64,000 nt of DNA, from assembly GCF_039994875.1 (NCBI RefSeq), contig NZ_CP121196.1, positions 1,736,001 to 1,800,000 on the forward strand, read 5' to 3'. Below the pieces are notes generated by a model, which saw only the letters and a program-made list of their open reading frames with translations, was not told the DNA's origin and made no database searches. Below, in pieces: positions 1-9,141 of this stretch (position 1 is the stretch's first letter; every line of letters starts with the position of its first letter). This DNA is from Telmatobacter sp. DSM 110680 (GTDB lineage: Bacteria; Acidobacteriota; Terriglobia; Terriglobales; Acidobacteriaceae). Position numbers and translations under genes: made by a program.

Positions 1-594
1 GTGGCCGGCGCGCACACGATGCTGGGCTACACGCGAATCGTTGCGCCATTCGCCGGAGTGGTGACCGCACGCATGGCCGATCCAGGGACAATGGCCGCAC
101 CCGGGGTGTCCCTGCTGCAGATCGATCAGGCCGGAGTTGTGCAGCTTCAGGTCACAGTGGACGAGTCCCTGATCGCTGCCATTCGCAAGGGGATGAAAGT
201 CCAGGTCGCAGGCAATAGTGCTGACTCCTCAACGATCGACGGTACGGTTGCGGAGATTATGCCCGCCGCCGATCCGGCTAGTCACAGCTTTCTGATCAAG
301 ATTGATCTGCCGCCCTCAAACCACCTACGCGCGGGCATGTATGCAACTGCGTCGTTTAACAACGGCGTTCGGCAGGCGATTGTTGTCCCCCGAACAGCCA
401 TTGTGAATCGCGGTTCACTCATTTGTGGATACGTTCTGGACAGCCAGGGAATCGCACAACTTAGAACCCTCACGCTGGGTGCAGAGCAAGCTGATTTCGT
501 TGAAGTTCTCTCAGGGCTCTCTTCTGGAGAAAAGCTTGTCGATGGTCCCGAAGATCGCGACCTTGCCGGCAAACGCGTCGAGGTTCAACCATGA
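1..594 (+). CDS. RND efflux periplasmic adaptor subunit (MFP/HlyD family), 5'-truncated by window edge
   Basis: The reading frame is open to base 1, so the real start lies upstream and only the C-terminal ~197 residues are seen. The visible part begins in the lipoyl-like half-motif (APFAGVVTARMADPG, residues ~16-30) and continues through the beta-barrel (VPRTAIVNRG) and membrane-proximal domains. Such adaptors bridge an inner-membrane RND pump to an outer-membrane channel. The stop overlaps the ATG of the downstream pump by 4 nt (ATGA, 591-594), so the two are translationally coupled. Substrate unknown. Confidence 0.9.
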   Translation: MAGAHTMLGYTRIVAPFAGVVTARMADPGTMAAPGVSLLQIDQAGVVQLQVTVDESLIAAIRKGMKVQVAGNSADSSTIDGTVAEIMPAADPASHSFLIKIDLPPSNHLRAGMYATASFNNGVRQAIVVPRTAIVNRGSLICGYVLDSQGIAQLRTLTLGAEQADFVEVLSGLSSGEKLVDGPEDRDLAGKRVEVQP

Positions 595-3500
595 AGCAGG
601 ACCTTGGAATCGCCGGGCGACTGGCACACAGCTTTCTCAATTCCAAACTGACGCCGCTGTTCGTCGCTGCGTCGCTGGCTGTCGGAATTTTTTCGGTTGT
701 CATCATCCCCCGCGAAGAAGAACCGCAGATTCTCGTACCAATGCTCGACATCACCACCGCCATGCCGGGCGCCTCACCGACAGAGGTTGAAGAACGCGTC
801 ACTCTACCCATCGAAAATCTCGTCCATCAGATCAGTGGTGTCGAGTATGTTTACTCAACGTCGAGCCCCGGGCAGAGCTTGGTCATCGTGCGGTTCCTGG
901 TCGGTACTCCGCAGGAAGATGCGCTGATCAAGGTTTACAGCAAGCTCTATTCCAACTTCGACCGCATGACTCCCGGCGTTTCCCAGCCGATCATCAAGGC
1001 CCGTTCGATTGATGATGTTCCTATTCTTGCCCTCACGCTTTGGGGCGCGCACTATAACGGGTATCAACTTCGCAGTTTCGCGGCAGAGATCCAGCACAAT
1101 ATCGCGCAGATTTCCGATGTGTCAGAGACGGTGATCATCGGCGGTCTTCCGCGCACCATGCGGGTTGTTCTCAGCACCGGAAAACTGAATGCGTACGGAT
1201 TGTCCGCGATGGCCATCGTCAGCCGTTTGCAGGGCGCCAACGCCACCGTGCAGGCAGGAAGATTTGCCGAAAATAATCAGGAGGTTCGCGTCGAGGCCGG
1301 GAACCTTTTTTCAAGCCAGGCAGATCTCGAAAGTGTAGTTGTCGGTGTCGTTCGTGGGCATCCGGTTTATCTTCGCGATGTTGCGGAAAAGATCGTTGAT
1401 GGCGCGGCGGAACCTTCGGATTATGTGGTTTTCGGCACTACGAATGCTGCCGCAACGGGAGTTCAGGGGGCGCGCCAATATCCCGCAGTCACCGTAACCG
1501 TGGCCAAGCGCAAAGGCACCAACGCAACTGAAATCTCAAATGCTGTTCTCAAGCGCGTTCATGAAATGCAGGGCGTCATCATCCCTGCCGATGTGACCGT
1601 GACCACTACGCGCAATTATGGAGAGACAGCCAAAAACAAATCAGATGAGTTGCTAGAGCACTTGCTGCTGGCGACTCTATCGGTCACTTTTCTGGTTGCC
1701 TTGTTTTTAGGATGGCGCGAGTCTGGAGTGGTGCTGCTCGCGATTCCGGTCACGCTCGCGCTCACCATGTCGGTGTTTTATTTGTTGGGTTACACCATCA
1801 ATCGGGTCACCTTGTTTGCCTTGATCTTCAGCATCGGCATTCTTGTGGACGACGCAATCGTGGTGGTCGAGAACATGGTGCGTCACTTCCGACTGCCTGA
1901 AAATCACGGTCGCCCGCTGAGCCAGATTGCAGTTGAAGCCGTAGCTGAAGTTGGCAATCCCACAATTCTCGCGACGTTTGCCGTAATTGCCGCTGTTCTT
2001 CCCATGGCCTTTGTTCGTGGCCTGATGGGGCCGTATATGCGTCCCATTCCTGTGGGTGCCTCGGCCGCAATGCTCTTTTCTCTGCTTGTCGCCTTTGTAG
2101 TTTCGCCGTGGGCCGCTCTCCGCTTGCTCGGAAAGCATCTCGAAGGTGCCAAACTGTTGGAACCGGACACTGAGAATTGGCGCACACGTCTATATCGCCG
2201 CATCATGACGCCGTTGATCCACTCCACGCATAATCGTGCTCTGTTCTTCGCTGGAGTGCTATTGCTTTTTCTGATTTCGGTCGCCCTTGTGCCGCTGGGT
2301 TTGGTGCGCGTAAAGATGTTGCCATTCGACAACAAGAGCGAACTACAGGTGGTCATCAACATGCCTGACGGGACGCCGCTGGAGCAGACTGCGAGAGTAG
2401 CCCAAGTTTTGGGTGACAAACTCGGCCAGCAGCCCGAGGTTCTGAACTACCAGACGTATACAGGAACGTCGGGCCCTTACAACTTCAACGGACTGGTGCG
2501 CCACTACTACATGCGCCGTCAGCCCAACCAGGCCGATATCCAGGTCAACTTGCTGCCCGCAAACCAGCGCAGCCTACAAAGCCATGCCATCGCTAAAAAA
2601 CTTCGGCCTCTGCTCGACGAAATCGGAAATGCTTACGGCGCGCGCATTCAGGTGAGCGAAGTTCCTCCTGGGCCGCCAGTAGTACAAACTTTGGTCGCGG
2701 AAGTCTACGGTCCTGACCTTGCAGGACAAACTCAAGTTGCGCAGCAGATCAAGGCGATCTTCCAGCACACGCCGGGAGTCGTCGACACAGACTGGTATGT
2801 CGAAGACGCTCAGCCAAGATTGGTGATGCATGTGAACGAGAGCAAAGCCGCCCAGCACGGCATTGCGGTTTCCGACGTTGCGCACGCATTGGCGCTTGCC
2901 ATCTCCGGAGCACAGGTCGGTCTGCTCCATGATCAACTCTCCCGCGAACCGATACCTGCAATCGTCGAACTTGACCGCGCAGAACGTTCGTCTGAGCAAG
3001 CCCTCGAAAACATTCGTTTGCCCGGAGCCGATGGCGGCATGATCTCTTTACGTGAGCTGGTCGTAGTCGAACGCAAAACCATTGAGCCCAGCATCTATCA
3101 CAAGAACCTGCGCCGCGTGGTGTACGTAACCGGCGACGTGGCCGGTCAGGAGGAGAGTCCGGTCTACGCGATTGGCAAGATGAACAAAGATCTTGATCGC
3201 CTCATTCTTCCGGCCGGATACATGCTCGCGCGGTATAACTCCGCGATGCCTGATTCCACGGATCATTACTCAATGAAGTGGGATGGCGAATGGCATATCA
3301 CAATCGAGGTGTTTCGCGATATGGGTCTCGCGTTTGCCGCAGTGCTCATTCTTATTTACGTACTGGTCGTAGGCTGGTTCCGTTCCTTCCTCGTTCCGCT
3401 CATCATCATGGCGCCGATTCCTCTCACTCTCGTCGGAATCATGCCAGCCCACGCGATGCTGGGCGCATTCTTCACCGCTACTTCGATGATCGGATTCATC

Positions 3501-3839
3501 GCCGGTGCCGGCATCATCGTGCGTAATTCAATCATTCTCGTTGACTTCATTGAACTCAGAATCCGTGAAGGAATGCCGCTGGCCGAAGCCGTCATCGATG
3601 CGGGAGCTACCCGATTTCGTCCCATGCTGCTTACTGCGGCCGCCGTTGTCGTCGGTGCCAGCGTCATACTCACCGACCCAATTTTTCAAGGTCTTGCTTT
3701 GTCGTTGATTGCGGGAGCGGTCGCTTCGACCTTTCTTTCGTGGCCGACCATTCCAGTTCTCTATTACATGCTGAACTCTGGTCATCAATCGAAGTCGGTA
3801 TCTAATTCAGAAATTGAAAAAGGAGCATTCACATCATGA
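591..3839 (+). CDS. RND efflux transporter permease, AcrB-like
   Basis: A 1082-aa inner-membrane pump of the resistance-nodulation-division superfamily, of usual full length. It shows the N-terminal transmembrane anchor, two large periplasmic loops and two six-helix bundles. The TM4 proton-relay signature is visible as GILVDDAIVVVENMV, with paired Asp as in hydrophobic/amphiphilic-efflux (HAE) members rather than the heavy-metal CusA type. The start overlaps the adaptor stop and the stop overlaps the next small gene (ATGA, 3836-3839). No outer-membrane TolC-type gene is visible on this side of the window, though one could lie upstream. Proton-driven export is established for the family; the substrate cannot be told. 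Confidence 0.93.
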   Translation: MKQDLGIAGRLAHSFLNSKLTPLFVAASLAVGIFSVVIIPREEEPQILVPMLDITTAMPGASPTEVEERVTLPIENLVHQISGVEYVYSTSSPGQSLVIVRFLVGTPQEDALIKVYSKLYSNFDRMTPGVSQPIIKARSIDDVPILALTLWGAHYNGYQLRSFAAEIQHNIAQISDVSETVIIGGLPRTMRVVLSTGKLNAYGLSAMAIVSRLQGANATVQAGRFAENNQEVRVEAGNLFSSQADLESVVVGVVRGHPVYLRDVAEKIVDGAAEPSDYVVFGTTNAAATGVQGARQYPAVTVTVAKRKGTNATEISNAVLKRVHEMQGVIIPADVTVTTTRNYGETAKNKSDELLEHLLLATLSVTFLVALFLGWRESGVVLLAIPVTLALTMSVFYLLGYTINRVTLFALIFSIGILVDDAIVVVENMVRHFRLPENHGRPLSQIAVEAVAEVGNPTILATFAVIAAVLPMAFVRGLMGPYMRPIPVGASAAMLFSLLVAFVVSPWAALRLLGKHLEGAKLLEPDTENWRTRLYRRIMTPLIHSTHNRALFFAGVLLLFLISVALVPLGLVRVKMLPFDNKSELQVVINMPDGTPLEQTARVAQVLGDKLGQQPEVLNYQTYTGTSGPYNFNGLVRHYYMRRQPNQADIQVNLLPANQRSLQSHAIAKKLRPLLDEIGNAYGARIQVSEVPPGPPVVQTLVAEVYGPDLAGQTQVAQQIKAIFQHTPGVVDTDWYVEDAQPRLVMHVNESKAAQHGIAVSDVAHALALAISGAQVGLLHDQLSREPIPAIVELDRAERSSEQALENIRLPGADGGMISLRELVVVERKTIEPSIYHKNLRRVVYVTGDVAGQEESPVYAIGKMNKDLDRLILPAGYMLARYNSAMPDSTDHYSMKWDGEWHITIEVFRDMGLAFAAVLILIYVLVVGWFRSFLVPLIIMAPIPLTLVGIMPAHAMLGAFFTATSMIGFIAGAGIIVRNSIILVDFIELRIREGMPLAEAVIDAGATRFRPMLLTAAAVVVGASVILTDPIFQGLALSLIAGAVASTFLSWPTIPVLYYMLNSGHQSKSVSNSEIEKGAFTS

Positions 3840-4024
3840 ACGTTGAACGCGGTGTGCGCCTCATGGCAGGTGTTATGGTTTTACTCTCGCTTGTGCTTGC
3901 GCATTTCTTTTCTCTCTATTGGCTTTGGTTGACGGTATTTGTAGGGCTCAACCTGTTGCAGTCGGCATTCACGAATTGGTGCCCCGCAATGAATATGCTG
4001 CGCTCCATAGGACTGAAGGGCTGA
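3836..4024 (+). CDS. DUF2892 / YgaP-type small membrane protein
   Basis: A 62-aa peptide with two predicted transmembrane helices (about residues 9-25 and 27-45) and the family-like C-terminal half GLNLLQSAFTNWCPAMNML, ending close to a Lys-Gly tail. This matches the stand-alone DUF2892 domain, the membrane part of rhodanese YgaP. It overlaps the pump stop by 4 nt, so it belongs to the efflux operon. Its biochemical role is not established. The single Cys in the NWCP segment is typical of the family and may matter for thiol chemistry (inference). Confidence 0.8.
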   Translation: MNVERGVRLMAGVMVLLSLVLAHFFSLYWLWLTVFVGLNLLQSAFTNWCPAMNMLRSIGLKG

Positions 4025-4029
4025 TAGAG

Positions 4030-4290
4030 ATGAGTCGACCGATGACTACGCGCACGCCGGCGCCGACGTCAGAACCTGGGGGCAATCACAGCGACCGTCT
4101 CAAGGATGAAGTCTATCGTCAGATGTTTCGACTGGAGGCAAATCGCCCCGGTGCCGATCTGGGCCTTGCGCTTGCACTGCTGCGTGCGTGGCTCGCTTCC
4201 AGTTCGGCGCCCCACACGCGTGAGTCAAATCAGTGGCTAAAGAAGATTTGCCCAATCTGCATTGCCATGATCGAGTCCAGTATTCGATGA
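4030..4290 (+). CDS. Small hypothetical protein (86 aa) of the efflux operon
   Basis: The ATG at 4030 lies 5 nt after the DUF2892 stop, so the ORF probably belongs to the same transcript. The frame is open further upstream, but that part overlaps the DUF2892 gene in another frame and is unlikely to be used. The product is polar at the N-terminus (Thr/Pro-rich), with an amphipathic helix (DEVYRQMFRLEANRPGADL) and a C-terminal CPIC motif next to a hydrophobic stretch. I do not recognise a family. A CxxC motif in a very small protein beside a membrane peptide suggests metal or redox binding, which is speculative. Confidence 0.55.
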   Translation: MSRPMTTRTPAPTSEPGGNHSDRLKDEVYRQMFRLEANRPGADLGLALALLRAWLASSSAPHTRESNQWLKKICPICIAMIESSIR

Positions 4291-4330
4291 CGGAAAGATA
4301 TACTGATCGTGTTCCGGAAAGCCTCAGCAT

Positions 4331-5242
4331 ATGCGCCCCGAATTAATCCAGGCGACGGATTTGCTGCGTCGCAATACCCCTGAATCCGTCGAAGAAGCTA
4401 TAGGTCTGCTCCAGAACACGGTCTATTCCTTCAGTATGAAAGTCTGCGGACATCCTGAAGATGCCGAAGACACCATGCAGGAGGTGCTATCCCGCTCGCT
4501 TCCGCACCTTGCAAAAATTCAAGATCCACAAGCTCTCGCAGTCTGGCTCTATACCGTGACGAGAAACCGCTGCTGGCGCATGCGTCGCAAGCCGGCTCAT
4601 GCTCCTCGACAGACAGCTTCGCTCGATGAATTGATGCCGGATGACGCGGAGCTGGGACGCTTGTTGCAAGATGCAGCAGAAGGACCTGAAGACAACCTGC
4701 TTCACGCCGAGCAACACCATCTGTTGCATCAGGCAATCTTGAAGATTCCAGCCCAATTGCGCATCGTTCTCGTTCTCTACGATATGGAAGAGTTGACCAC
4801 GGAACAGGTTGCCCAGGTTCTCGCCTTGCAACCCGGAACGGTTAGGGTCCGCCTGCATCGCGCCCGTTTATGGGTCCGCAAAGAGATGAGCAAGATGCTG
4901 GATCGCGCATCAACTTCAACTGAGGACACTAAGACAATTGAAAAAAAGTCCAAGAGGGCCGCAGTCAAAAGCGAAAGGCGTCCCGCCGAGTGTCGCGATT
5001 TGTTTTCGAATCTCTCCGAGTACATGGACCGTCGAACTGATCCCGTCACATGCGAACAAATGCGCGAACATATTGAAGCGTGTCCTGCGTGCATTGCTTT
5101 CCTTCGGGATTTGCGCGCCGCCATTGACCGCTGCCGCTCGCTTGAGCTTGAATGTGACTCCGCGGTAGCCCCGCGGCTCCGCGCCATCCTCACGCAGGAA
5201 TATCTAAGAATGCTGGGCACGCAGCCCACCCAGGCGAGCTAG
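4331..5242 (+). CDS. ECF sigma factor with C-terminal zinc-finger (anti-sigma-like) domain
   Basis: A 303-aa protein. Residues ~20-85 form sigma region 2 (AEDTMQEVLSR, WLYTVTRNRCWRMRR). Residues ~130-187 form region 4 with its helix-turn-helix (TEQVAQVLALQPGTVRVRLHRAR). A charged linker (~190-215) leads to residues ~220-270, which contain a zf-HC2/ZAS-like motif H247-x3-C251-x2-C254 with further Cys at 221 and 241. ECF factors are normally under 200 aa with the ZAS domain on a separate anti-sigma protein; here both are in one chain. It lies just after the RND operon, which it may control (inference). No transmembrane segment is seen, so it would be a soluble redox or zinc sensor. Confidence 0.85.
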   Translation: MRPELIQATDLLRRNTPESVEEAIGLLQNTVYSFSMKVCGHPEDAEDTMQEVLSRSLPHLAKIQDPQALAVWLYTVTRNRCWRMRRKPAHAPRQTASLDELMPDDAELGRLLQDAAEGPEDNLLHAEQHHLLHQAILKIPAQLRIVLVLYDMEELTTEQVAQVLALQPGTVRVRLHRARLWVRKEMSKMLDRASTSTEDTKTIEKKSKRAAVKSERRPAECRDLFSNLSEYMDRRTDPVTCEQMREHIEACPACIAFLRDLRAAIDRCRSLELECDSAVAPRLRAILTQEYLRMLGTQPTQAS

Positions 5243-5295
5243 TCCATTCGCTTGAGAAGCTTTAAGAGCATCCTGTTGGCTTTTAGTCCTCGTTG

Positions 5296-6192
5296 TCACT
5301 TTTGATTTGCGGTCTGCAGGGTTAGCTGGCCCGAGTCAATGGTCTGCCCGGAGCGAGCGATGGTTTGGAAATACATCTGATCGCCGTCGACTTCGACCAG
5401 CATGAAACTACGGTCGGTGTCGAGCTTGACCAAGTCAAGATCGCACGAGCTTCGAATGTTGTGGTATCTAAGCTCTCCTGACTCACCTTCAAGGAAGAAG
5501 TAGATGCCCTGTTGCGGTTTCAAATGCTCATACACGTGCTCGTGGCCACTCCACACAGCGTTGACGCCGTATTTGGTAAATAGCGGCATGAGTTGGTTGC
5601 GAAGGTCGATATCGGGACCATGGAACTTTGCACACGTGAATAACGGGTGATGGAAGTAGGCTATCTTCCATTTGGCGTTGGAGCTCTTCAGCTTGTCTTC
5701 AAGCCATGAGAGCTGCTGAGGAGTCATGTAGTTGCTGTCGAGCACGAAGAACTGAACATTCTTTTTCTGGAAGGTGTAGTAGCGATTGCCGCCCATGCTG
5801 TAGGGCTTGTAATTAATTTCGAGCTGCGGGTCATCGTGATTTCCCAGAGATGCGTAGAATTTCACGTTCTCATCGAGCAGTATCTTGTACGGCTCTTCGA
5901 ACTTCACCTGGAAGTCGCGAGGAGAGTGACCGCCGTAGATGTTGTCGCCATCCATGGTAACGAAATCAAATTTGACCACTGACCAGTAGCGCTGCATCTG
6001 GTTGGCAACTTCGAGTTCAGGGCGCTCACCCGTGCCGTTGTCGCCTATCACCGCCCAGCGCACTGAGCCGTCTTTTAAAGGCAGACGAATATCGGGCTTG
6101 GCTTCAGGTTGAGCTGGAGGCGTCTCGTCGCCGGGCAATCCCGGGTAAAAGGCAAGAAGAAGAGGCAGAAACAAAAGTTGTGTGTAACGCAT
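5296..6192 (-). CDS. Secreted metallophosphoesterase (calcineurin-like)
   Basis: The start at 6192 gives a signal peptide right at the N-terminus (MRYTQLLFLPLLLAFYPG); an ATG 33 nt upstream would overlap the preceding gene and bury it. The fold's metal-ligand motifs appear in order: GDNG, GDN (MDGDNIYGG), GNHD, HH (FHHPLF) and GHEH. These are the hallmarks of calcineurin-like or purple-acid-phosphatase-like hydrolases, with a dinuclear metal centre acting on phosphomonoesters or diesters. The length (~298 aa) fits. It is last of three minus-strand genes, 17 nt after the exported protein at 6209-6799. Substrate unknown. Confidence 0.85.
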   Translation of the reverse strand: MRYTQLLFLPLLLAFYPGLPGDETPPAQPEAKPDIRLPLKDGSVRWAVIGDNGTGERPELEVANQMQRYWSVVKFDFVTMDGDNIYGGHSPRDFQVKFEEPYKILLDENVKFYASLGNHDDPQLEINYKPYSMGGNRYYTFQKKNVQFFVLDSNYMTPQQLSWLEDKLKSSNAKWKIAYFHHPLFTCAKFHGPDIDLRNQLMPLFTKYGVNAVWSGHEHVYEHLKPQQGIYFFLEGESGELRYHNIRSSCDLDLVKLDTDRSFMLVEVDGDQMYFQTIARSGQTIDSGQLTLQTANQK

Positions 6193-6208
6193 CGGAGTGT
6201 GAACCTTT

Positions 6209-6799
6209 TCATTGAGGAAGCGCATTCGGTAAGAAATCGACGACCATGTTGGCGCTCGAGTCTCGCAGCGCCAATGTAGTTCCAGCGATGCAATAGTCCA
6301 TCCCTTTCGGCAGGGTAGGAAGGACCTTCAAAACGGTTGGCGGAACGGTTTGAATCGGCTGACCGTTTCGGTTAGGGAATTCGTCGTTGACGCGGAAGGC
6401 AGCAGGAGCACCGGGCTCAGCGTGATTCAGGCTGGATTTTATCTTCGCGCTACCAGGACCGTTCAAGACATTGGCGAGCAGTTTGCGAAATACCTTCGCT
6501 GCTTCTGGCGTAAATAGATCCCCTTGCTTCGCATTTGCGCGCGACTGCTGCACGGCATCGCGAAGTTGCTTGCGTTCCTGCTCCAGCTTGGCTACGTCCG
6601 ATGTCGGCTTCATCTTGTCAGCGGCGAGAGAGTGCTCTTTGCTGATGTAGTCCCTGGCCTGTTTGCTGAAATCCGAGAGGATCTTTTGATCGGAAGAAGA
6701 GATTGACGAGGTTTGCGCAGGAACAGTCTCTATGTGCATGGTCGCGAGTATCGCCAGGGCGATGGAGATTTGAAGACCGAAGCGAACGCGTCTAAACAT
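6209..6799 (-). CDS. Exported hypothetical protein (196 aa)
   Basis: It starts with a signal-like segment (residues ~8-28, cleavage near VPAQTS), so it is probably periplasmic. The first half is rich in charged, helical sequence (KQARDYISKEHSLAADKMK) and likely forms a helical hairpin. The second half is extended and ends shortly after DFLPNALPQ. No catalytic motif is recognised. It lies 18 nt after the phospholipase-D-like gene and 17 nt before the metallophosphoesterase, so a three-gene operon is likely. A supporting envelope role in the same process is inference. Confidence 0.6.
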   Translation of the reverse strand: MFRRVRFGLQISIALAILATMHIETVPAQTSSISSSDQKILSDFSKQARDYISKEHSLAADKMKPTSDVAKLEQERKQLRDAVQQSRANAKQGDLFTPEAAKVFRKLLANVLNGPGSAKIKSSLNHAEPGAPAAFRVNDEFPNRNGQPIQTVPPTVLKVLPTLPKGMDYCIAGTTLALRDSSANMVVDFLPNALPQ

Positions 6800-6817
6800 T
6801 GGTAGTCTCCTGCGTGC

Positions 6818-7960
6818 CTACTTGTCTTTTTCAGCTGTTTTCCCGGTATCGTCGGTCGCAGAGGACGCGACGATATTTTTAAGCGCATCCTGAACGGCTC
6901 CCTGCACCTCGTCGTGAAAGGCCTCCCGCACAGTCTGCGCGACTTCTTCGGGCTCGAACGGTGTTGAATCCTTGGTGTCGATAACCTTGTCAAGAACCTG
7001 CTCAAGAACGGGCTTAATGCTGATTTGCCGTGCAACTTCCTTCGCTACCTTTTTTGCGGGTACAACGATTGCTGAAGCGAGTTTTGTGTCCTCAATGACA
7101 GGTTCGGAACGTTTCCAGTCCTTCTCAAAGATCGCTTCCATCTCCTTGACGGTTTTCTTGTCGCGGAAGATTAGCCCGATCTCGCGTCGCGCCTCGAGCT
7201 CCAGCTTGCGCAGGCTCTGGCTGCCAAGGAAGGCGGAGTTGCCATCGCGGAGAATGGCGCGGAGGTGCAATCGCGAAGGAAGGCGGCGCACCGAGATATT
7301 GCCACCCTTGGCAGAGGCGCGAGAGAGAACACGTACTTCTGCGCCACTTGAAATTTTCTTCTGCAACAGTTTGAGGAAGTCGCGGTCGCTGATCTTCATC
7401 TCGTAGATCAGCAACTTCTTTTTGGTGCCGGCAATGAAGTTGGTAAGCTGCTTGCGCGCGTTCACCGGACTAACGACAAGATCGCCTTTTACATTCTTAT
7501 AGGGCCGCCGCTTGGAGTCGCTCTCGAAGAGACGAATAGCCTCTTTAACGACGCTTTTCTTTGAGGTGACGATGCCCAGCGAACGGCTGAGATCGATGTC
7601 CATGTGAGTGAAGTTGAATCCGAGCAAGTAGAGCATCTTGTCATCGATGATGAACATTTTGCCGTGATAGCGGACAAGATCGTCAGCAGTGCGAGTAACA
7701 GTAACGCCTTCGGCCAGAAGCCGCATCTCGAGGCGGCGAAGGTTCTTCTCTTCGCCTTGGTTGGTATGCGCGATCAGCGCCTGAACGGTGACGCCGCGGT
7801 TGACGGCGGCGACGAGCGCTTTTTCAATTTCGACACGATCAAAGCGAAAGATGAGAATTCGGATAATCTTTTTGGCTTTTCGCAGAGCGTCGAGGATGGG
7901 TTTAATTCCGTTATCCGGCTGAAGGAGCAGCTTCACGCGGTCTCTCCTGGGATGCTGCAA
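6818..7960 (-). CDS. Phospholipase D-like domain protein
   Basis: A 380-aa protein with two PLD half-sites. The first is canonical HxKx4D (H99, K101, D106; HGKMFIIDD) followed by GFNF. The second, near residues 232-247, reads HLRAILRDGNSAFLGS, with Lys replaced by Arg but His, Asp and the GS motif kept. The family includes cardiolipin synthases, nucleases and phosphatidyltransferases that act through a phospho-histidine. No signal peptide or N-terminal membrane anchor is seen, and the C-terminus (~300-380) is Lys/Ala-rich and probably helical. It heads a minus-strand run with an exported protein and a phosphoesterase. The K-to-R change may reduce or alter activity. Confidence 0.8.
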   Translation of the reverse strand: MQHPRRDRVKLLLQPDNGIKPILDALRKAKKIIRILIFRFDRVEIEKALVAAVNRGVTVQALIAHTNQGEEKNLRRLEMRLLAEGVTVTRTADDLVRYHGKMFIIDDKMLYLLGFNFTHMDIDLSRSLGIVTSKKSVVKEAIRLFESDSKRRPYKNVKGDLVVSPVNARKQLTNFIAGTKKKLLIYEMKISDRDFLKLLQKKISSGAEVRVLSRASAKGGNISVRRLPSRLHLRAILRDGNSAFLGSQSLRKLELEARREIGLIFRDKKTVKEMEAIFEKDWKRSEPVIEDTKLASAIVVPAKKVAKEVARQISIKPVLEQVLDKVIDTKDSTPFEPEEVAQTVREAFHDEVQGAVQDALKNIVASSATDDTGKTAEKDK

Positions 7961-8081
7961 CAGATTCTTATTACTGGAGATGCAATTTGCCCCCGGGAGG
8001 ATGTTCCGATGCTGCTGAGCACCCCAAAGGCCGTTCAGTTGCTTCTAAGTGTGCAGCGTAGTTGCAGCAAGAGGAGAAAGA

Positions 8082-9134
8082 ATGAAGTGCAACCACGGTG
8101 TCTGGATTGGAATCACGATCCTCACCCTATCACTGCTCCCACCGACGGCACACAGCCAGCCTGCCGAGCAATCAACAACAAAAACTGCGGGCAATCCTAA
8201 ACGGGACAATGACAACCCCGTTGACGCAGCAAAGCTGCACAATCCTTTGCTGTGGCACGATCCCGGAGCGATCGATGCTTTGGATCTGTACAACGGGCGA
8301 GGCGGCAAAGAGGGGCAGCCAGTTGCACCCTTCAAGTTTGAGTCAGAAAACATGCAAGGCACCAATCCTAAATTCGATGCCCGCGATGCAAACGGCACCA
8401 AATGGCGGGTGAAACTGGGGGATGAGGCGCGTCCGGAGGTTGTTGCATCGCGGCTATTGTGGGCAGTTGGCTACTTTGTGAACGACGATTATGTGATTAC
8501 CTCAGCCCGTGTGGAAGGCCTGCGCCTGGAACGTGGAAGGAAGCTGGCTAATGGCGAGCAAATTGAAGAAGCGCGATTCGAGAAGAAGCCTGATCAACAG
8601 AAGAAGATCGGGATATGGCGATGGAGAGAGAATCCATTCCTCGGCACCAGAGAATTCAACGGGCTGCGTGTGATGATGGCCGTAATGAACAACTGGGATC
8701 TGAAGGATGTGAATAATGCGGTGTATTCCGATAAATCAGCGGATCGCGACATCTTTCTTGCGAGCGATATTGGCGCGACCTTCGGAACGAACGGCCTGAG
8801 CTGGACAAAGGATCGTTCCAAGGGAGATGTGAATACGTTCAAGAAATCGAAATTCATTACTCATCAAAATGATCGTGTGGTCGACTTCGGAACTCCCGCA
8901 GCACCGGCGCCATTGCTGGCCGTGAATGCAAAACACTACCAGATGCGGCGCGACCTCGAATGGATCGGCAGAGGCATTCCGGTCACCGATGCGCGTTGGA
9001 TTGGTTCGCTGCTGAAACAACTGAGCCATCAACAACTGGTGGACGCTTTTCGCGCGGGTCATTTTCCGGCTGACGAGATTGACAGATATGTCGAAGTCGT
9101 AGGGGCGCGCATTCAGGAACTCAACGCCCTGTGA
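8082..9134 (+). CDS. Secreted hypothetical protein with kinase-like sequence features
   Basis: The ATG at 8082 is preceded by GAGGAG (8071-8076) and immediately begins a signal peptide (KCNHGVWIGITILTLSLLPP), so the longer frame from 8049 is rejected. About 350 aa. I do not recognise a family with certainty. The order of WRVKLGDEA, EVVASRLLWAVG, MNNWDLKDVNN and FLASDIGATFG resembles the Lys/Glu, catalytic Asp-Asn and metal-binding Asp segments of HipA/Fam20C-like atypical kinases. This is pattern-matching only. It is divergent from the PLD gene and convergent with the ABC exporter, 7 nt away. Confidence 0.55.
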   Translation: MKCNHGVWIGITILTLSLLPPTAHSQPAEQSTTKTAGNPKRDNDNPVDAAKLHNPLLWHDPGAIDALDLYNGRGGKEGQPVAPFKFESENMQGTNPKFDARDANGTKWRVKLGDEARPEVVASRLLWAVGYFVNDDYVITSARVEGLRLERGRKLANGEQIEEARFEKKPDQQKKIGIWRWRENPFLGTREFNGLRVMMAVMNNWDLKDVNNAVYSDKSADRDIFLASDIGATFGTNGLSWTKDRSKGDVNTFKKSKFITHQNDRVVDFGTPAAPAPLLAVNAKHYQMRRDLEWIGRGIPVTDARWIGSLLKQLSHQQLVDAFRAGHFPADEIDRYVEVVGARIQELNAL

Positions 9135-9141
9135 GCGACAA

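Noticed and set aside
1707..2419. Several minus-strand frames under the first RND pump
   Set aside because: They are antisense to a well-supported transporter and have no motif.
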